A DNA stretch of 50,684 nucleotides from a virus: the IMG/VR virus record IMGVR_UViG_3300048928_000648, positions 1 through 50,684 of that record; one strand, given 5' to 3'. Position 1 is the first letter of the stretch; each line of letters starts with the position of its first letter. Under the pieces are notes generated by a model, which saw only the letters and a program-made list of their open reading frames with translations, was not told the origin of the DNA and made no database searches. Of the stretch, positions 15,202-25,079 are shown piece after piece. The position numbers and the translations under genes were made by a program.

Positions 15202-16656
15202 TTGGAAGAACGTCATGGTATTTTTGTTAGCGAACAGCCAGCGGAAGTTATTACGCCAGTGCCTTTGAATATTACATTGCCAGTCGTGTTCGGCACGGCC
15301 CCAATCAATCTAGCAACTCTGGAGGATGCGCCGGTAAATAAACCGATCCTGTGCAAAAGCCGGGACGATGTGATTGCTGCTTTTGGATACTCGGACGACT
15401 GGGAAAGCTTCACACTGTCTGAATTTACACATTACTTTTTTAAGATTGCGAAGCTATCGCCAGTTGTGTTCGTGAATGTCTTGGACCCAACTAAACATAA
15501 CGCAACGGTAGCCGCATCCAGCTTCACGTTGACTGATGGTGTGGTAACTGTAGCGGTGCAAGGAATTATTAAATCGTCTGTGGTCGTCACCTCAGATGAC
15601 GGAGCGACCACTTACACAACAGGGAAGGACTACAGCGTGAGCTTTAATACTTCCGGCAATCTCGTAGTATCCCGTATTGCTTCCGGGGCTCTGACGGCCA
15701 ATAGCGCCGTTAAAATTTCATACTCTAAACTGGACCGCAGCAAAGTTACAGCAGCGGACATTATCGGCGGCGTTGTGGAGGCTACTGGCGAGGCTACCGG
15801 GCTTGAACTACTTGACCAAGTATTTCCGCTGTTTAGAATCGTTCCCGCTTTGATCGTTGCACCGGGATTTTCGCAGAATCCAACCGTTGCAGCAGTAATG
15901 ACTGAAAAGGCAGCAAGTCTAAACGGTGGACACTTCAAAGCGCAGGCTATTACCGATCTGTCGAGCGACATTATTTACACAGATACGCCTGCATGGAAAA
16001 AGACGAATGCTTACAATGACCCGCGCCAGATAAATACGTATCCACTTTTCACCTATGATGATCGTACTTATCATTCTTCCACTGTGGCAACTGCGGTAAT
16101 TGTACAAACAGACGTTAATAACGGCGGGGTTCCATCGGTTTCGCCATCGAATAAAGCGGCAAAGATTGACGGAACAAAAACGGATACCAGGGCGATTGCT
16201 CTTGGACCACAGCAAGCACAATATCTGAATGCAAATGGTATTGTCACGGCATTGAATTTTGTCGGCGGCTTTGTGCTTTGGGGTAACCGCACAGGCGTAT
16301 ACCCGGATCAAAAAGATCCGCAGTCGTCATTCATTCCGGTTCGCAGGATGTTCGATTGGATCGGCAACACCTTGACGCTCACCTACTGGAAATACCTTGA
16401 CGGTTCCACTGACAAGCGTCTGATCGAGTCGATTACAGATGCAGTGAATTTCTGGCTTAATGGCCTGGCTGCTGCCGGGTACATTTTGGGCGGACGCGTG
16501 GAATTTAATGCGTCTGAAAACCCTGCCTCCGCTCTGATGGACGGAAAAATGAAGTTTCATGTCTACGTGACACCGCCGTCCCCGGCACAGGATATTGATT
16601 TTGTGCTGGAGTACGACGCATCTTACTTTGCTGCGCTATTCACTACAGCAGCGTAA
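15202..16656 (+). CDS. Contractile tail sheath protein (P2 FI-like)
   Basis: The 484-aa sheath subunit that contracts to drive the tube through the envelope. The N-terminus begins GIFVSEQPAEVITPVPLNIT; a variable beta domain follows (about 100-180); the conserved C-terminal sheath domain has IPVRRMFDWIGNTLTLTYWK, a long helix, and a closing beta hairpin (MKFHVYVTPPSPAQDIDFVL). TTG start with GGAGG. Proves a contractile (myovirus-type) tail. Confidence 0.95.
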   Translation: MEERHGIFVSEQPAEVITPVPLNITLPVVFGTAPINLATLEDAPVNKPILCKSRDDVIAAFGYSDDWESFTLSEFTHYFFKIAKLSPVVFVNVLDPTKHNATVAASSFTLTDGVVTVAVQGIIKSSVVVTSDDGATTYTTGKDYSVSFNTSGNLVVSRIASGALTANSAVKISYSKLDRSKVTAADIIGGVVEATGEATGLELLDQVFPLFRIVPALIVAPGFSQNPTVAAVMTEKAASLNGGHFKAQAITDLSSDIIYTDTPAWKKTNAYNDPRQINTYPLFTYDDRTYHSSTVATAVIVQTDVNNGGVPSVSPSNKAAKIDGTKTDTRAIALGPQQAQYLNANGIVTALNFVGGFVLWGNRTGVYPDQKDPQSSFIPVRRMFDWIGNTLTLTYWKYLDGSTDKRLIESITDAVNFWLNGLAAAGYILGGRVEFNASENPASALMDGKMKFHVYVTPPSPAQDIDFVLEYDASYFAALFTTAA

Positions 16657-16671
16657 AGGGAGGGCTGAGCC

Positions 16672-17196
16672 TTGAGCCAAGAAAAAATTAATTTACGGAC
16701 AATTAAGTACGAAGCTATACGTAACGGTAGCCAATACCTTGGGACAACTACGGTTGATTTGCCGGACATTGCTATGCTTGCTGATGATGTCACAGGTGCA
16801 GGAATTAACGGTACTGTGAACGTGGCTACGCTTGGACAAACTGACTCCATGCAGGTGACATATAACTTTGCAACTTGGGAAGAAGGTTATTTTGACCTAT
16901 TTGCTCAGGAGACACACACGGTTGACCTGCGTGCAGGTATTCAGAGCCAAAACCGGGTTACGGGTAGCATTGACGTTATCCCGATCAAAATAACTATCAA
17001 AGGCTCTCCAAAAACACTATCTATGGGTAGCTTGGAGACAGCTGCAGGTTCGGATAATTCGGTGGAACATGAAGTCACTTATATCAAGATCACAATTAAT
17101 GGTGTCGTGAAGATTGAAATAGACAAGTTTAATGATGTTTTTGTTGTGAATGAAGTGGATTTCGGCGCTAAAATCCGGGCTGCGCTCGGCAAATAA
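16672..17196 (+). CDS. Major tail tube protein (P2 FII-like)
   Basis: A 174-aa protein with the tube-family pattern (VDLPDIAMLADDVTGAGING near the N-terminus, SMQVTYNFATWEEGYFDLF, and a C-terminal YIKITINGVVKIEIDKFN). TTG start with GGGAGGG. It directly follows the sheath, as in P2, and forms the inner tube. Confidence 0.93.
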   Translation: MSQEKINLRTIKYEAIRNGSQYLGTTTVDLPDIAMLADDVTGAGINGTVNVATLGQTDSMQVTYNFATWEEGYFDLFAQETHTVDLRAGIQSQNRVTGSIDVIPIKITIKGSPKTLSMGSLETAAGSDNSVEHEVTYIKITINGVVKIEIDKFNDVFVVNEVDFGAKIRAALGK

Positions 17197-17210
17197 TGGA
17201 GGATGAGAAT

Positions 17211-17546
17211 ATGACTAATAAGAAGACTACAACCCCAGTAGAAGCAGAAAATGAGGGTAAACACGTCCTTAAATTCTCAAAGCCTTTTAAGTTTGAGGAC
17301 CAAGAACCAATTACTGAATTAATCTTTGATTGGGATAAGGTGAACGGACGTAAACTCATTGCCCTGAGCGAACGCTTGGCATTGAATGATATGGATTCAC
17401 CAATTAAAGCTGTGAACATGAAGTTTCAGGCCGCTGTGTGTGCCGAAGCTGCAGGTGTTCCGTTTCAACTAATTGAGGAATTACCGGGCGGCGTATTTGG
17501 GCGTGCGACTGCAATGGCACAAAGTTTTTTGCTCGGTTTGGAATAA
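17211..17546 (+). CDS. Tail assembly chaperone gpE-like
   Basis: Starts at ATG 17211 after GGAGGATG; 111 aa. Pattern KFEDQEPITELIFDWDKVNGRKLI is that of Mu gp41/P2 E-type chaperones, which hold the tape measure protein during tail assembly. The gene ends with a T-TTT-TTG heptamer (17525-17531), a classic -1 slippery site used to make the E+E' fusion. Confidence 0.88.
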   Translation: MTNKKTTTPVEAENEGKHVLKFSKPFKFEDQEPITELIFDWDKVNGRKLIALSERLALNDMDSPIKAVNMKFQAAVCAEAAGVPFQLIEELPGGVFGRATAMAQSFLLGLE

Positions 17547-17779
17547 ACGGTAATGCTGGTGTGGAAATAAGGCAAATCATCATGACCCTATCCATTGAAA
17601 CAAGGAATTCTCTAGATTTTTGGTTAGATCAGAGTCTTTATGAGTTGTATCGATGGCATGAGGCATTTGAAGCTTACGTTAATTTAAAAAATGAGGCTTT
17701 AGAAAAGCAAATGGAAGAAGCAGAAAAGAAACGTAAAAACAAAGCTCCTAACGGACGTAGAGGGCGCGTAGGACGGTGA
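17531..17779 (+). CDS. gpE' frameshift extension of the tail chaperone
   Basis: The -1 frame is open from the slippery site through to 17779. It encodes a helical tail ending in a basic GRRGRVGR. A stand-alone GTG start at 17561 lacks a convincing ribosome site, while the frame is exactly -1 relative to gpE and P2 uses the same heptamer. It is therefore read as the E' half of an E+E' fusion; frequency of shifting is unknown. Confidence 0.8.
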   Translation, partial: ARFGINGNAGVEIRQIIMTLSIETRNSLDFWLDQSLYELYRWHEAFEAYVNLKNEALEKQMEEAEKKRKNKAPNGRRGRVGR

Positions 17780-17783
17780 AATA

Positions 17784-20700
17784 ATGTCCCATGAATATGA
17801 TGTAGCAATGAACCTAATTGCCGAGGTCGATCAAAGATATCGTCGTGCGTTTGATCAAGCGAACAATCAGGTCGAGGAATTACAACGTCAATTACGAGAA
17901 TTGCAAAATTCACGCGGCCCGGATCGGGCACGACGTGAAGTTGAAGATCTTGCAGATCAAACCAAGAAAGCAGGCGGCGCGTTCGGGAAACTGAGCAGCG
18001 CCGCTTCTTCTTTTGGGCGTACTTTTCGCAAAGTAGCCGAGGTATCCGGTGCTATGGCAATACTGGATTCTGTAACAGGCACTATCAACAATATTGGTAG
18101 TGCTATTGGTGATCAGCAGGAAGCATTTAACCAGTATGCGGCATCCACTGGTACAAGCTTAAAAGATATGCAGGCCATCAAAAAAGAAGCCAGGGGTTTA
18201 TATAATCAGAATCTTGGTGAGGATTGGAACGATTTAGGTGATGCCTTAGCATCTACACGGCAAATACTTCACCTGACGGGTGGTGATTTGGAGAATGCAA
18301 CCAAAAACGCACTCGTCTTTCGTGATGTGTTTAAGGACGACATTCCAGAAGTTAATAAGACGGTTGACACATTGCAAAAAAACTTCAAAGGTTTGAGCAA
18401 TCAGTCCGCTTTTAATTTCTTGGCACAGGGTAAACAACTTGGTCTGGATAAGTCGGGAGAACTTTTGGATTCAGCGAACGAATATTCCGTTTATTTCTCC
18501 AAGCTTGGATTTAGCGCACAAAATATGTTCAATGTATTTAAATCTGGCTTGGATGCAGGGGCCTTCAACCTTTTTATTAGGGCTTTATGGCGGTAACGCC
18601 ATATCGAAACCTCTCTAATTCATGGGAAACCCTAACGGTACGAGACGAGGGAAATCATGAGCGAAGCCTGTATAAAGCAGGAACGTGCAACGACTATCGG
18701 TGAGAAACCGAGTACACGCAAGCGCGTGGAAATGGGAGGGGACTCTTAGGAGTTCTTGATATAGTCTGATCTGCATGGAAACATGCAGCTGCCTATAGTG
18801 GCGGGTAAGGCGTAGCGAGCCTTGCTGAACAGTATGTGATAAAGTCGGAGACGCAATTAAGGAATTTGGAATCAGGTCCAAGGATGGATCAAAAACAACC
18901 ATTGAGGCTTATCAGTTGCTGGGGTTAAATGCGACCCAAATGCAGAAAAAATTCGCAGCAGGCGGAACAGTGGCACAGACAGCATATCGACAAGTAGCTG
19001 CTGCAATTAATAAGGTCCAGGACCCCGTTAAAAGGAACACCGCCATGCTCAATTTGTTCGGTACACAAGCTGAGGATGTAGAGTCCGGTGTTATCCTGGC
19101 AATGACCAACGCTAGAAAACAGTTCGACGCTACCAAAAACACAATGAAAGAAATACAAGATGTTAAATATTCATCGATTAGCTACGCCTTCCGTTCTATC
19201 GGTAGGCAGCTACTTACTGAGTTTGTATACCCACTCTCTGACCTTGCATTGCCCGCCCTTGCTAGTTTGGGCAAAGGCTTAGAAACAGCCATACCCAAAA
19301 TAAAGAAGTATTTCAAGCAGGGCATGCAAGCAATGCAACCTTTTATTAAAGCCTTGCAAAAAGTCGGAGATTTATTCACCAACTCTATGTCGGGTACGGG
19401 GGACATGTCTGCTGCAACTGGTATAAGTAAATTCTTAATCAGCTTGGGAGTCGGGGAAGACAAGGCATATAAGTTTTCGGGAGCCTTGTCTGACGTATTT
19501 GATAAATTAGCCGCTGTAAAAAACATCGTCAAAGGCGCTGGGAGTCTACTGACAAATGCCTTAATGGGTAGTGGAGATATAAGCGGCGTGCAAGATATTA
19601 ATAAAGGGTTGCAGTCTATTGGGTTCAGCCCCGATCAAGCCATTAAGATGTCTAATGGTTTCGTTGATGCATTTGATAAGATCAAGGGCAAAGTTAATGA
19701 TTTTGTTAATAGTATTAGACCCGCGCTGAACGACATTACAGATTATTTTAAAGAAGCTTTTACCTTCGATGGTTCTTTTGATTTTGGCTCTATGATTGAT
19801 AATGTGAATGAGCTGCGAAAAAATATGGCTCCTGTAATAGATTCTATTGTTTCTGGCATTGGTCCGGCAATTCATTCCGTAACCTCTTTGCTTGCCCCAC
19901 TAATGAAGATGGGTAAGCAGGCGTTTAACGCAATTATTCCACTGGTCATGAAATTGTCATCATCCTTATCCAGCAAGCTTGGCCCTGTATTTACGTCAGT
20001 ATTCGGTTATTTGACTAAGACGTTGTTGCCACAAGTCAGCTCCGTACTGGCTGCATGGTTGCCTAAGATTGGGGCGTTATTTAGTAAATTAGGCGGCTTG
20101 ATTATGGCGATATATGAAAGGAGCATTGCACCGACCATAAATGCCCTTGTGACTATATTTAAATGGGCATGGCCCGTTATCACCACTGCTGTAACTGGTG
20201 CTATCAATATTCTCAAGCCTGTTATAGGTGGAATTATTGATGTACTGGGCGGTGTGATTGACTTTCTGACAGGTGTATTTACTGGGAACTGGTCTTTGGC
20301 CTGGGGTGGTATCAAACAAATTGTAGTCGGAATATGGGAAGGTATCACAGGCGCAATTAAGGCTGCATTCAACAATGTGATCGGAGTAATAAATTCAGCT
20401 ATTGATAAAATCAATGGTTTTAGTTTCACAATGCCAGAGGCTTTAGGGGGTAAGACTATAGGCGGCATGGATGTACCACATTTGCCCATGCTCGCTAAAG
20501 GTGGGTTTACTACAGGGCCATCTATCGCAGGGGAAGCCGGAACCGAGGCAGTCATTCCACTAAACAATAAGCAGCGCAGTATGAACCTACTGGAGAAAAC
20601 AAACCGGATGATGGGGTATACCACCACAAATAACGGAGGGGACTCCATTGTGCTGCAGTTTGACATAACTATTCAAGGTAATGCCGATAAGGAAGTCGTA

Positions 20701-20787
20701 CAGCAAGCGATAAAAGCAGCAGAGCCGAGTTTCCGGCAGCAGTACAGCAATATGAAACGGCAGAATGCGAGGGTGAGTCTGTCATGA
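17784..20787 (+). CDS. Tail tape measure protein, split by a group I intron
   Basis: Exons 17784-18571 and 18837-20787 join in frame (2739 bases, 912 aa). Without splicing the frame runs into stop codons at about 18596. The protein fixes tail length and spans the tube. It has a coiled-coil N-terminus (about 20-60), a conserved exon junction region (DAGAFNL joined to DKVGDAIKEFGI), hydrophobic membrane-like segments in the middle, and a Gly-rich C-terminal region (KGGFTTGPSIAGEAGTEAVI) typical of tape measure proteins. The junction residues agree with this protein family as I know it. Confidence 0.93.
18572..18836 (+). ncRNA. Group I intron (265 nt, no endonuclease gene)
   Basis: Self-splicing intron inside the tape measure gene. 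The 5' exon ends in U (AACCU); CCUU of the exon/intron junction pairs with AGGG in the intron, placing a U-G pair at the splice site (P1). The intron ends in G at 18836. The core shows ACGACTATC (about 18690), able to pair with GATATAGTC (about 18757), and the conserved GATATAGTCTGATC stretch typical of P7/P3 in phage introns. Boundaries restore the reading frame exactly. No homing endonuclease is inside, so it relies on host or phage factors only for mobility (inference). Confidence 0.85.
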
Positions 20788-20987
20788 CCTATACAACAAT
20801 CCAGGGCGATACCTGGGATATGATTGCCTATAAGGTGTTTGGTGATGAAACGTTGATGATCCAGATTATGAACCTTAATTTGGACTACATCGACGTTTCT
20901 GTTTTTTCTGCCGGGACAGTTCTGCAACTGCCGGACGTTTCTGTGGTTGAAGAAACCGCGTCTGATCTGCCGCCATGGAAGGTGTGA
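20784..20987 (+). CDS. Tail protein X (LysM-type)
   Basis: A 67-aa LysM-like protein (TYTTIQGDTWDMIAYKVFG ... AGTVLQLPD), the P2 gpX family. It overlaps the tape measure stop by ATGA. It probably helps fix the baseplate/tube end. Confidence 0.9.
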   Translation: MTYTTIQGDTWDMIAYKVFGDETLMIQIMNLNLDYIDVSVFSAGTVLQLPDVSVVEETASDLPPWKV

Positions 20988-20988
20988 C

Positions 20989-22131
20989 ATGGACGAAACT
21001 ATTGATGCGAGACGCGCACAGGTCGTAATTAATTATAACGGCAGGGACATCACCAAAGAGTTGTCCGACTATTCATTGGATTTAACTTATACCGATGCGG
21101 AGCCGGGGACGCTGGACGATCTGCAAATTAACCTTGAGGATAAGGCGCGTAAATGGTCTGGTCCTTGGTCGCCAAGTGCTGGAGACAGGATAGTTGCCTA
21201 TATAAAAACAATCAATTGGAGCAAGCCCGGAGAGATTAAGCGGCTTAATTGTGGCACATTCGAGGTGGATTCGATTGACTTTGCTGGTCCACCTGATACG
21301 GTCAGCATTAAAGCAGTGTCTCTTCCAGTTACCACAAACGTACGTCAGGAGAAGAAAACGAAGGCTTGGGAGTCTGTGACTCTCAAGTCTATTGCTGCGG
21401 AGATTGCCAAGCGTGCGGGTTTCTCTTTGATGTATGAGGCCCATAACAATCCGAAATACGACCGCCAGGATCAGACCGATGTGTCTGATTTGTCGTTCCT
21501 CAATGATCTGTGTAAACAGGAAGGCATAGCGTTAAAGGTAACGGGCAAAAAGCTTGTCCTGTTTGATGAATACGTTTATGAGCAGAAGCCTTCAGCTCTG
21601 ACAATCACACGCGGCGTGTCGGACATTATCAGCTATGGTTTTTCATTCACCACTCAAGACGTGGCATATGCAGGCTGTGAGGTCAGTTATCAGCCTGCCG
21701 CAGCCAAAAAGAAGTCGTCTAAGAAAAAAGACGATAAGGATAAAACCAAGGCTACTGCAACTACAGATGGATCTACTTCTAAGGATTCGAAAAAGAAGAA
21801 AGAGAAATCGGAGCAGCCAAAGCCGATTAAGGTGATTTATCGTCCACCAGGCGCTCCAAAAGATGGCCCAATACTAAAGGTGTCTCAGAGCGTTGGTTCA
21901 CAGGCTGAGGCAATTAACGCGGCCCGTAAGAGTCTGCGCGAAAAGAATAAAGAGGCTGGTAAAGCTACTTTGTCTCTTATGGGGAATGTGGGCCTTGCTG
22001 CTGGGATGACCATCACTATAAAAGGGTTTGGCAGGTTTGACGGTAAGTACATTATCGTTTCCGCCACTCATGCAGTTGGTGGGTCGGGCTATACGACCAA
22101 CTTGGAAATTAGAAAAGTTTTGGGGTGGTGA
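20989..22131 (+). CDS. Baseplate hub protein gpD (P2 late-control family)
   Basis: A 380-aa hub protein with the gpD pattern: N-terminal beta domain (RDITKELSDYSLDLTYTDAE), the middle WESVTLKSIAAEIAKRAGFSL and DLSFLNDLCKQEGIALKVTG, and a final beta domain ending LEIRKVLGW. A Lys/Asp/Ser-rich low-complexity linker of about 50 residues lies between residues ~238 and ~290 and looks like an insertion. Start at ATG 20989 after GGAAGGTG. Confidence 0.92.
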   Translation: MDETIDARRAQVVINYNGRDITKELSDYSLDLTYTDAEPGTLDDLQINLEDKARKWSGPWSPSAGDRIVAYIKTINWSKPGEIKRLNCGTFEVDSIDFAGPPDTVSIKAVSLPVTTNVRQEKKTKAWESVTLKSIAAEIAKRAGFSLMYEAHNNPKYDRQDQTDVSDLSFLNDLCKQEGIALKVTGKKLVLFDEYVYEQKPSALTITRGVSDIISYGFSFTTQDVAYAGCEVSYQPAAAKKKSSKKKDDKDKTKATATTDGSTSKDSKKKKEKSEQPKPIKVIYRPPGAPKDGPILKVSQSVGSQAEAINAARKSLREKNKEAGKATLSLMGNVGLAAGMTITIKGFGRFDGKYIIVSATHAVGGSGYTTNLEIRKVLGW

Positions 22132-22132
22132 C

Positions 22133-22660
22133 ATGGCAAATGAAAATTTAAATAGAATCGGGGTTGTCTCCAGTGTAGACACCGAGACGGGAAAGGTACG
22201 GGTAATCTTCCCTGATATGGACGACATGGTTTCCCCAGAGCTACCACTTTTAACAACTGGGACTGGCTGGGGTCTTTCGAATGCGATGCCAGAGCCGGGC
22301 GACAATGTGGCGTGTATTTTTCTCGGGAATGGGAAACCAGATGGAGTTTGTCTTGGCGCACTATATGACGGTAGCTATGATATGCCTGCCGATCAGTCCC
22401 AACGTGGTATCTACTTCGAGGATGGCAGCTATGCATATTTTGATAAGAATACCGGCTCAATAGAGATTAATGCGGTTGGTGCTGTAAACATACAGGCCAA
22501 GACCGTAAGTATACAAGCGGATTCCGTGCAAATTACAGCCCAAACCGTAGAGATTAAGGCCAGCAGCGTAAATATAAATGCTCCAGCGGTCCGGTTCGGT
22601 GGTAATGTAACGGTCGTCGGATCGGTAAAGGAACTCAATGAACCGATTGAAGGTGAATAA
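22133..22660 (+). CDS. Baseplate spike protein gpV-like
   Basis: 175 aa. An OB-fold N-terminus (IGVVSSVDTETGKVRVIFPD) is followed by GWGLSNAMPEPGDNVACIFLGNG and a C-terminal repeat-rich beta helix (INAVGAVNIQAKTVSIQADS and following), the classic gpV/gp5 spike. ATG 22133; the reading frame upstream overlaps gpD and is not used. The spike pierces the envelope. Confidence 0.92.
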   Translation: MANENLNRIGVVSSVDTETGKVRVIFPDMDDMVSPELPLLTTGTGWGLSNAMPEPGDNVACIFLGNGKPDGVCLGALYDGSYDMPADQSQRGIYFEDGSYAYFDKNTGSIEINAVGAVNIQAKTVSIQADSVQITAQTVEIKASSVNINAPAVRFGGNVTVVGSVKELNEPIEGE

Positions 22661-22662
22661 TT

Positions 22663-23064
22663 ATGGCAGCTAAAATAGGCAGTTATGGGGACATTCCTTT
22701 TGTAGTTACACCGAAGGTTATACGTACATTCCGTGAGCTTACCCGGTCCAGTGCAAGCCGATGGGCGGATCATGAAATTATGCTCAGGAAACCAAAATCT
22801 CAGTTTCTTGGTCCCGGTTTGGATACCGTGACATTTACCATGTATTTCGCTGTTTGGCACGGCACCAACCCTCGAAAAGAAATGGAAAAGCTGGTGGAAT
22901 GGGACCGCAAGGGCAAGGCTGGAGCGTTGACAATAGGCGGTAAAAAGTTGGGCGTTGGTCTGTGGGTTGTTACGGGTCTGGAGCAGGCTTGGAGTTACGT
23001 AGACAACCGAGGGAACCTGTTAGCTGGGACCATTAACATTACGCTAAAGGAGTATGTTAAATGA
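22663..23064 (+). CDS. Tail protein gpU-like
   Basis: A 133-aa protein of the P2 gpU family, with MAAKIGSYGDIPFVVTPK at the start, DTVTFTMYFAVWHGTNPRKE in the middle and the closing GLEQAWSYVDNRGNLL. Located between the spike and wedge proteins. Probably at the tail/baseplate junction. Confidence 0.88.
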   Translation: MAAKIGSYGDIPFVVTPKVIRTFRELTRSSASRWADHEIMLRKPKSQFLGPGLDTVTFTMYFAVWHGTNPRKEMEKLVEWDRKGKAGALTIGGKKLGVGLWVVTGLEQAWSYVDNRGNLLAGTINITLKEYVK

Positions 23065-23411
23065 GCCAGTACAACCTTACGTTATCCGGTACTCGTCAGA
23101 TTGATTTTGCACCAGCCAACAAAGAGGAAGAATTGCGACAGAATCTATTTACACTGTTAACGGCTTGGCGTGGATCGGTTGTTTTAAATCGGCAATTCGG
23201 ATTTGATCCTGCTGCTTTGGACGAACCCACAGAGGTTTCCAAGGCACTTATTACATCGCAAATCTATGAGCTGGTCGGTGAGTATGAACCAAGGATTTTA
23301 ATTCAGGAGATACAGTTTGTTAATCCGCAGGATGATCCTGACAATGGGCGGTTAATTCCGGTCATTTACTTCGACGAACAGGAGGTGAATGCAGATGACT
23401 ACACTGGCTGA
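23061..23411 (+). CDS. Baseplate wedge protein gpW (gp25-like)
   Basis: A 116-aa gp25-like wedge protein: LRQNLFTLLTAWRGSVVLNR and FGFDPAALDEP are the family's signature. Overlaps the previous gene by ATGA and precedes gpJ as in P2. Confidence 0.92.
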   Translation: MSQYNLTLSGTRQIDFAPANKEEELRQNLFTLLTAWRGSVVLNRQFGFDPAALDEPTEVSKALITSQIYELVGEYEPRILIQEIQFVNPQDDPDNGRLIPVIYFDEQEVNADDYTG

Positions 23412-24525
23412 ACTACCGGATATTGATTTTGTCCAAGCAGATGTTAAGGCAATGCAGGATTCGCTTATTACGCTGTACGAATCAATTGCAAAACGACAGC
23501 TTGCTCCAGCCGATCCGCTTCGCACTTTCATAAATGCAATAGCATACAAGATGCTACAGCAAGAAGTTAAGCTGAATCAGGTCGCCAAGGGGCAACTACT
23601 CCGTTATGCACGCGGTGCTGTCCTGGATCATTTAGGAGCCTTCGTGGAAACACCACGTTTGGGTGCCGATTATGCCATTACCCTAATCCAGTTCACGTTG
23701 TCCACTCCACTGACGAATGTCCAGATTATTCCCGCAGGAACCCGTATAGGTCCGACTGAGGGGGACGGGACCATATATTTTTCTATCAAGGAGGCCGTTT
23801 CGGTGCCGATCGGTGATGTTGTGGTCACGGCTGCAGCCGAATGTAATGTGTCTGGCACAGAAGGTAATGGATACATTGCAGGCCAGCTCACGACACTGAT
23901 TGACCCACTCCCTTATGTAGCATCTGTAACCAATCTGACCGAAACATCGGGCGGAGCTGCTATAGAGGATAACGACCCATACCGTGAACGTATACACATT
24001 GCTCCAGAATCATTCAGCGTAGCCGGTCCAGATGGTGCGTATGAATATTGGGCCAAAACTGCCAGTGCATCAATTGCAGACGTACATGTGGATTCTCCGA
24101 GTCCTATGCAGGTGGTGGTTACCGTGTTGCTTGCTGGTGGGGCCATCCCCACACAAACCGTTCTTGACGAGGTGTTTGCGGCGTTGGACGACAGAAAGCG
24201 GCGACCTCTAACAGACAAAGTTACCGTTCAAGCTCCTACAGAAGTCAGTTACGATATTGATTTGACCTACTATATTCGTAGATCAAGGGCAACAGACGTA
24301 GCAAGTATTCAAAAGGCAGTAGAGGCCGCTCTATCCGAGTACAAGCTATGGCAAAAGTCGCGATTAGGCCGAGACATAAACCCATCTCAGCTAACACATA
24401 TGCTTGTTGCGGCTGGAGCTTCACGGGTAGATATTAAATCGCCTATATTCCTGAATCTTGGGTCAAACCAGGTTGCCAAGGAAGGCACGGTTACAATGAC
24501 TTTCGGGGGGCTGGTCGATGATTAA
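23395..24525 (+). CDS. Baseplate protein gpJ
   Basis: 376 aa from ATG 23395, nine bases after AGGAGG. The family pattern is clear: GQLLRYARGAVLDHLGAFVETPR near the N-terminus region and ETSGGAAIEDNDPYRERIHIAPE in the middle, then DVHVDSPSPMQVVVTVLLAGG. Structural wedge of the P2-type baseplate. Confidence 0.94.
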   Translation: MTTLAELPDIDFVQADVKAMQDSLITLYESIAKRQLAPADPLRTFINAIAYKMLQQEVKLNQVAKGQLLRYARGAVLDHLGAFVETPRLGADYAITLIQFTLSTPLTNVQIIPAGTRIGPTEGDGTIYFSIKEAVSVPIGDVVVTAAAECNVSGTEGNGYIAGQLTTLIDPLPYVASVTNLTETSGGAAIEDNDPYRERIHIAPESFSVAGPDGAYEYWAKTASASIADVHVDSPSPMQVVVTVLLAGGAIPTQTVLDEVFAALDDRKRRPLTDKVTVQAPTEVSYDIDLTYYIRRSRATDVASIQKAVEAALSEYKLWQKSRLGRDINPSQLTHMLVAAGASRVDIKSPIFLNLGSNQVAKEGTVTMTFGGLVDD

Positions 24526-25078
24526 ACTGTCTGAATTAAGCTTGTTGGACCTGCTGCCTGATAACTTACGGACTGATAAGCAAGTACAGGATGCAGCGAT
24601 GGCGCTTGATGTAAAGATGGACGAGTTAACCGCAAAAATCCAGAAGGTTAATTTGTTCGGGCGAAGCGACTGGACGGACGAAGAAACGGACGAACTGGCT
24701 TGGCAGTTTCATGTAGACTATTACGACCCTACATTGCCTCTTGAGCAGCGCAGGGAGCTTGTGCGCCAGTCTATCCCCCTACATCGACGCAAGGGCACAC
24801 CGAGCGCTGTAGAGGATCTAGTGACCACTATATTCGGCTATGGCAAGGTGGAGGAATGGTGGGAGTACGGAGACGATCCTGGTTACTTCCAGGTTGTTGT
24901 CTCTAATCCAAAGGCTACCGAAGAACAGGCGCAGCAGTTTATCGAGGTTGTCGAGTCTGTGAAGCGGAAAAGCGCCCACCTGCGCCGCGTTGTTGTCTTG
25001 GATTCGGCAAAGGGCACACATTACTATGGTGTAGGTACACAGCAAGTGGACTTCATCAATTTAAGGCAGGTGAATTAA
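24518..25078 (+). CDS. Tail protein gpI
   Basis: 186 aa with the P2 gpI signature: LAWQFHVDYYDPTLPLEQRR and LHRRKGTPSAVEDLVTTIFG. Overlaps gpJ by eight bases. Links the wedge to the tail fibre. Confidence 0.92.
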   Translation: MIKLSELSLLDLLPDNLRTDKQVQDAAMALDVKMDELTAKIQKVNLFGRSDWTDEETDELAWQFHVDYYDPTLPLEQRRELVRQSIPLHRRKGTPSAVEDLVTTIFGYGKVEEWWEYGDDPGYFQVVVSNPKATEEQAQQFIEVVESVKRKSAHLRRVVVLDSAKGTHYYGVGTQQVDFINLRQVN

Positions 25079-25079
25079 A

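Noticed and set aside
17561-17779. Independent 72-aa gene after gpE
   Set aside because: No ribosome site for GTG 17561, while the slippery heptamer and exact -1 frame fit an E+E' fusion.
18572-18836. Tape measure interruption as a sequencing error or a true pseudogene
   Set aside because: The insert is 265 bases with group I features and exact frame restoration, which an error or simple decay would not give.
20007-20666. Minus-strand open frame of 219 codons opposite the tape measure gene
   Set aside because: Low-complexity Pro/Ile composition and no start context; explained by the hydrophobic coding sequence on the other strand.
22028-22132. Extended gpV start inside gpD
   Set aside because: The extra residues are out of family pattern; ATG 22133 matches the OB-fold start.
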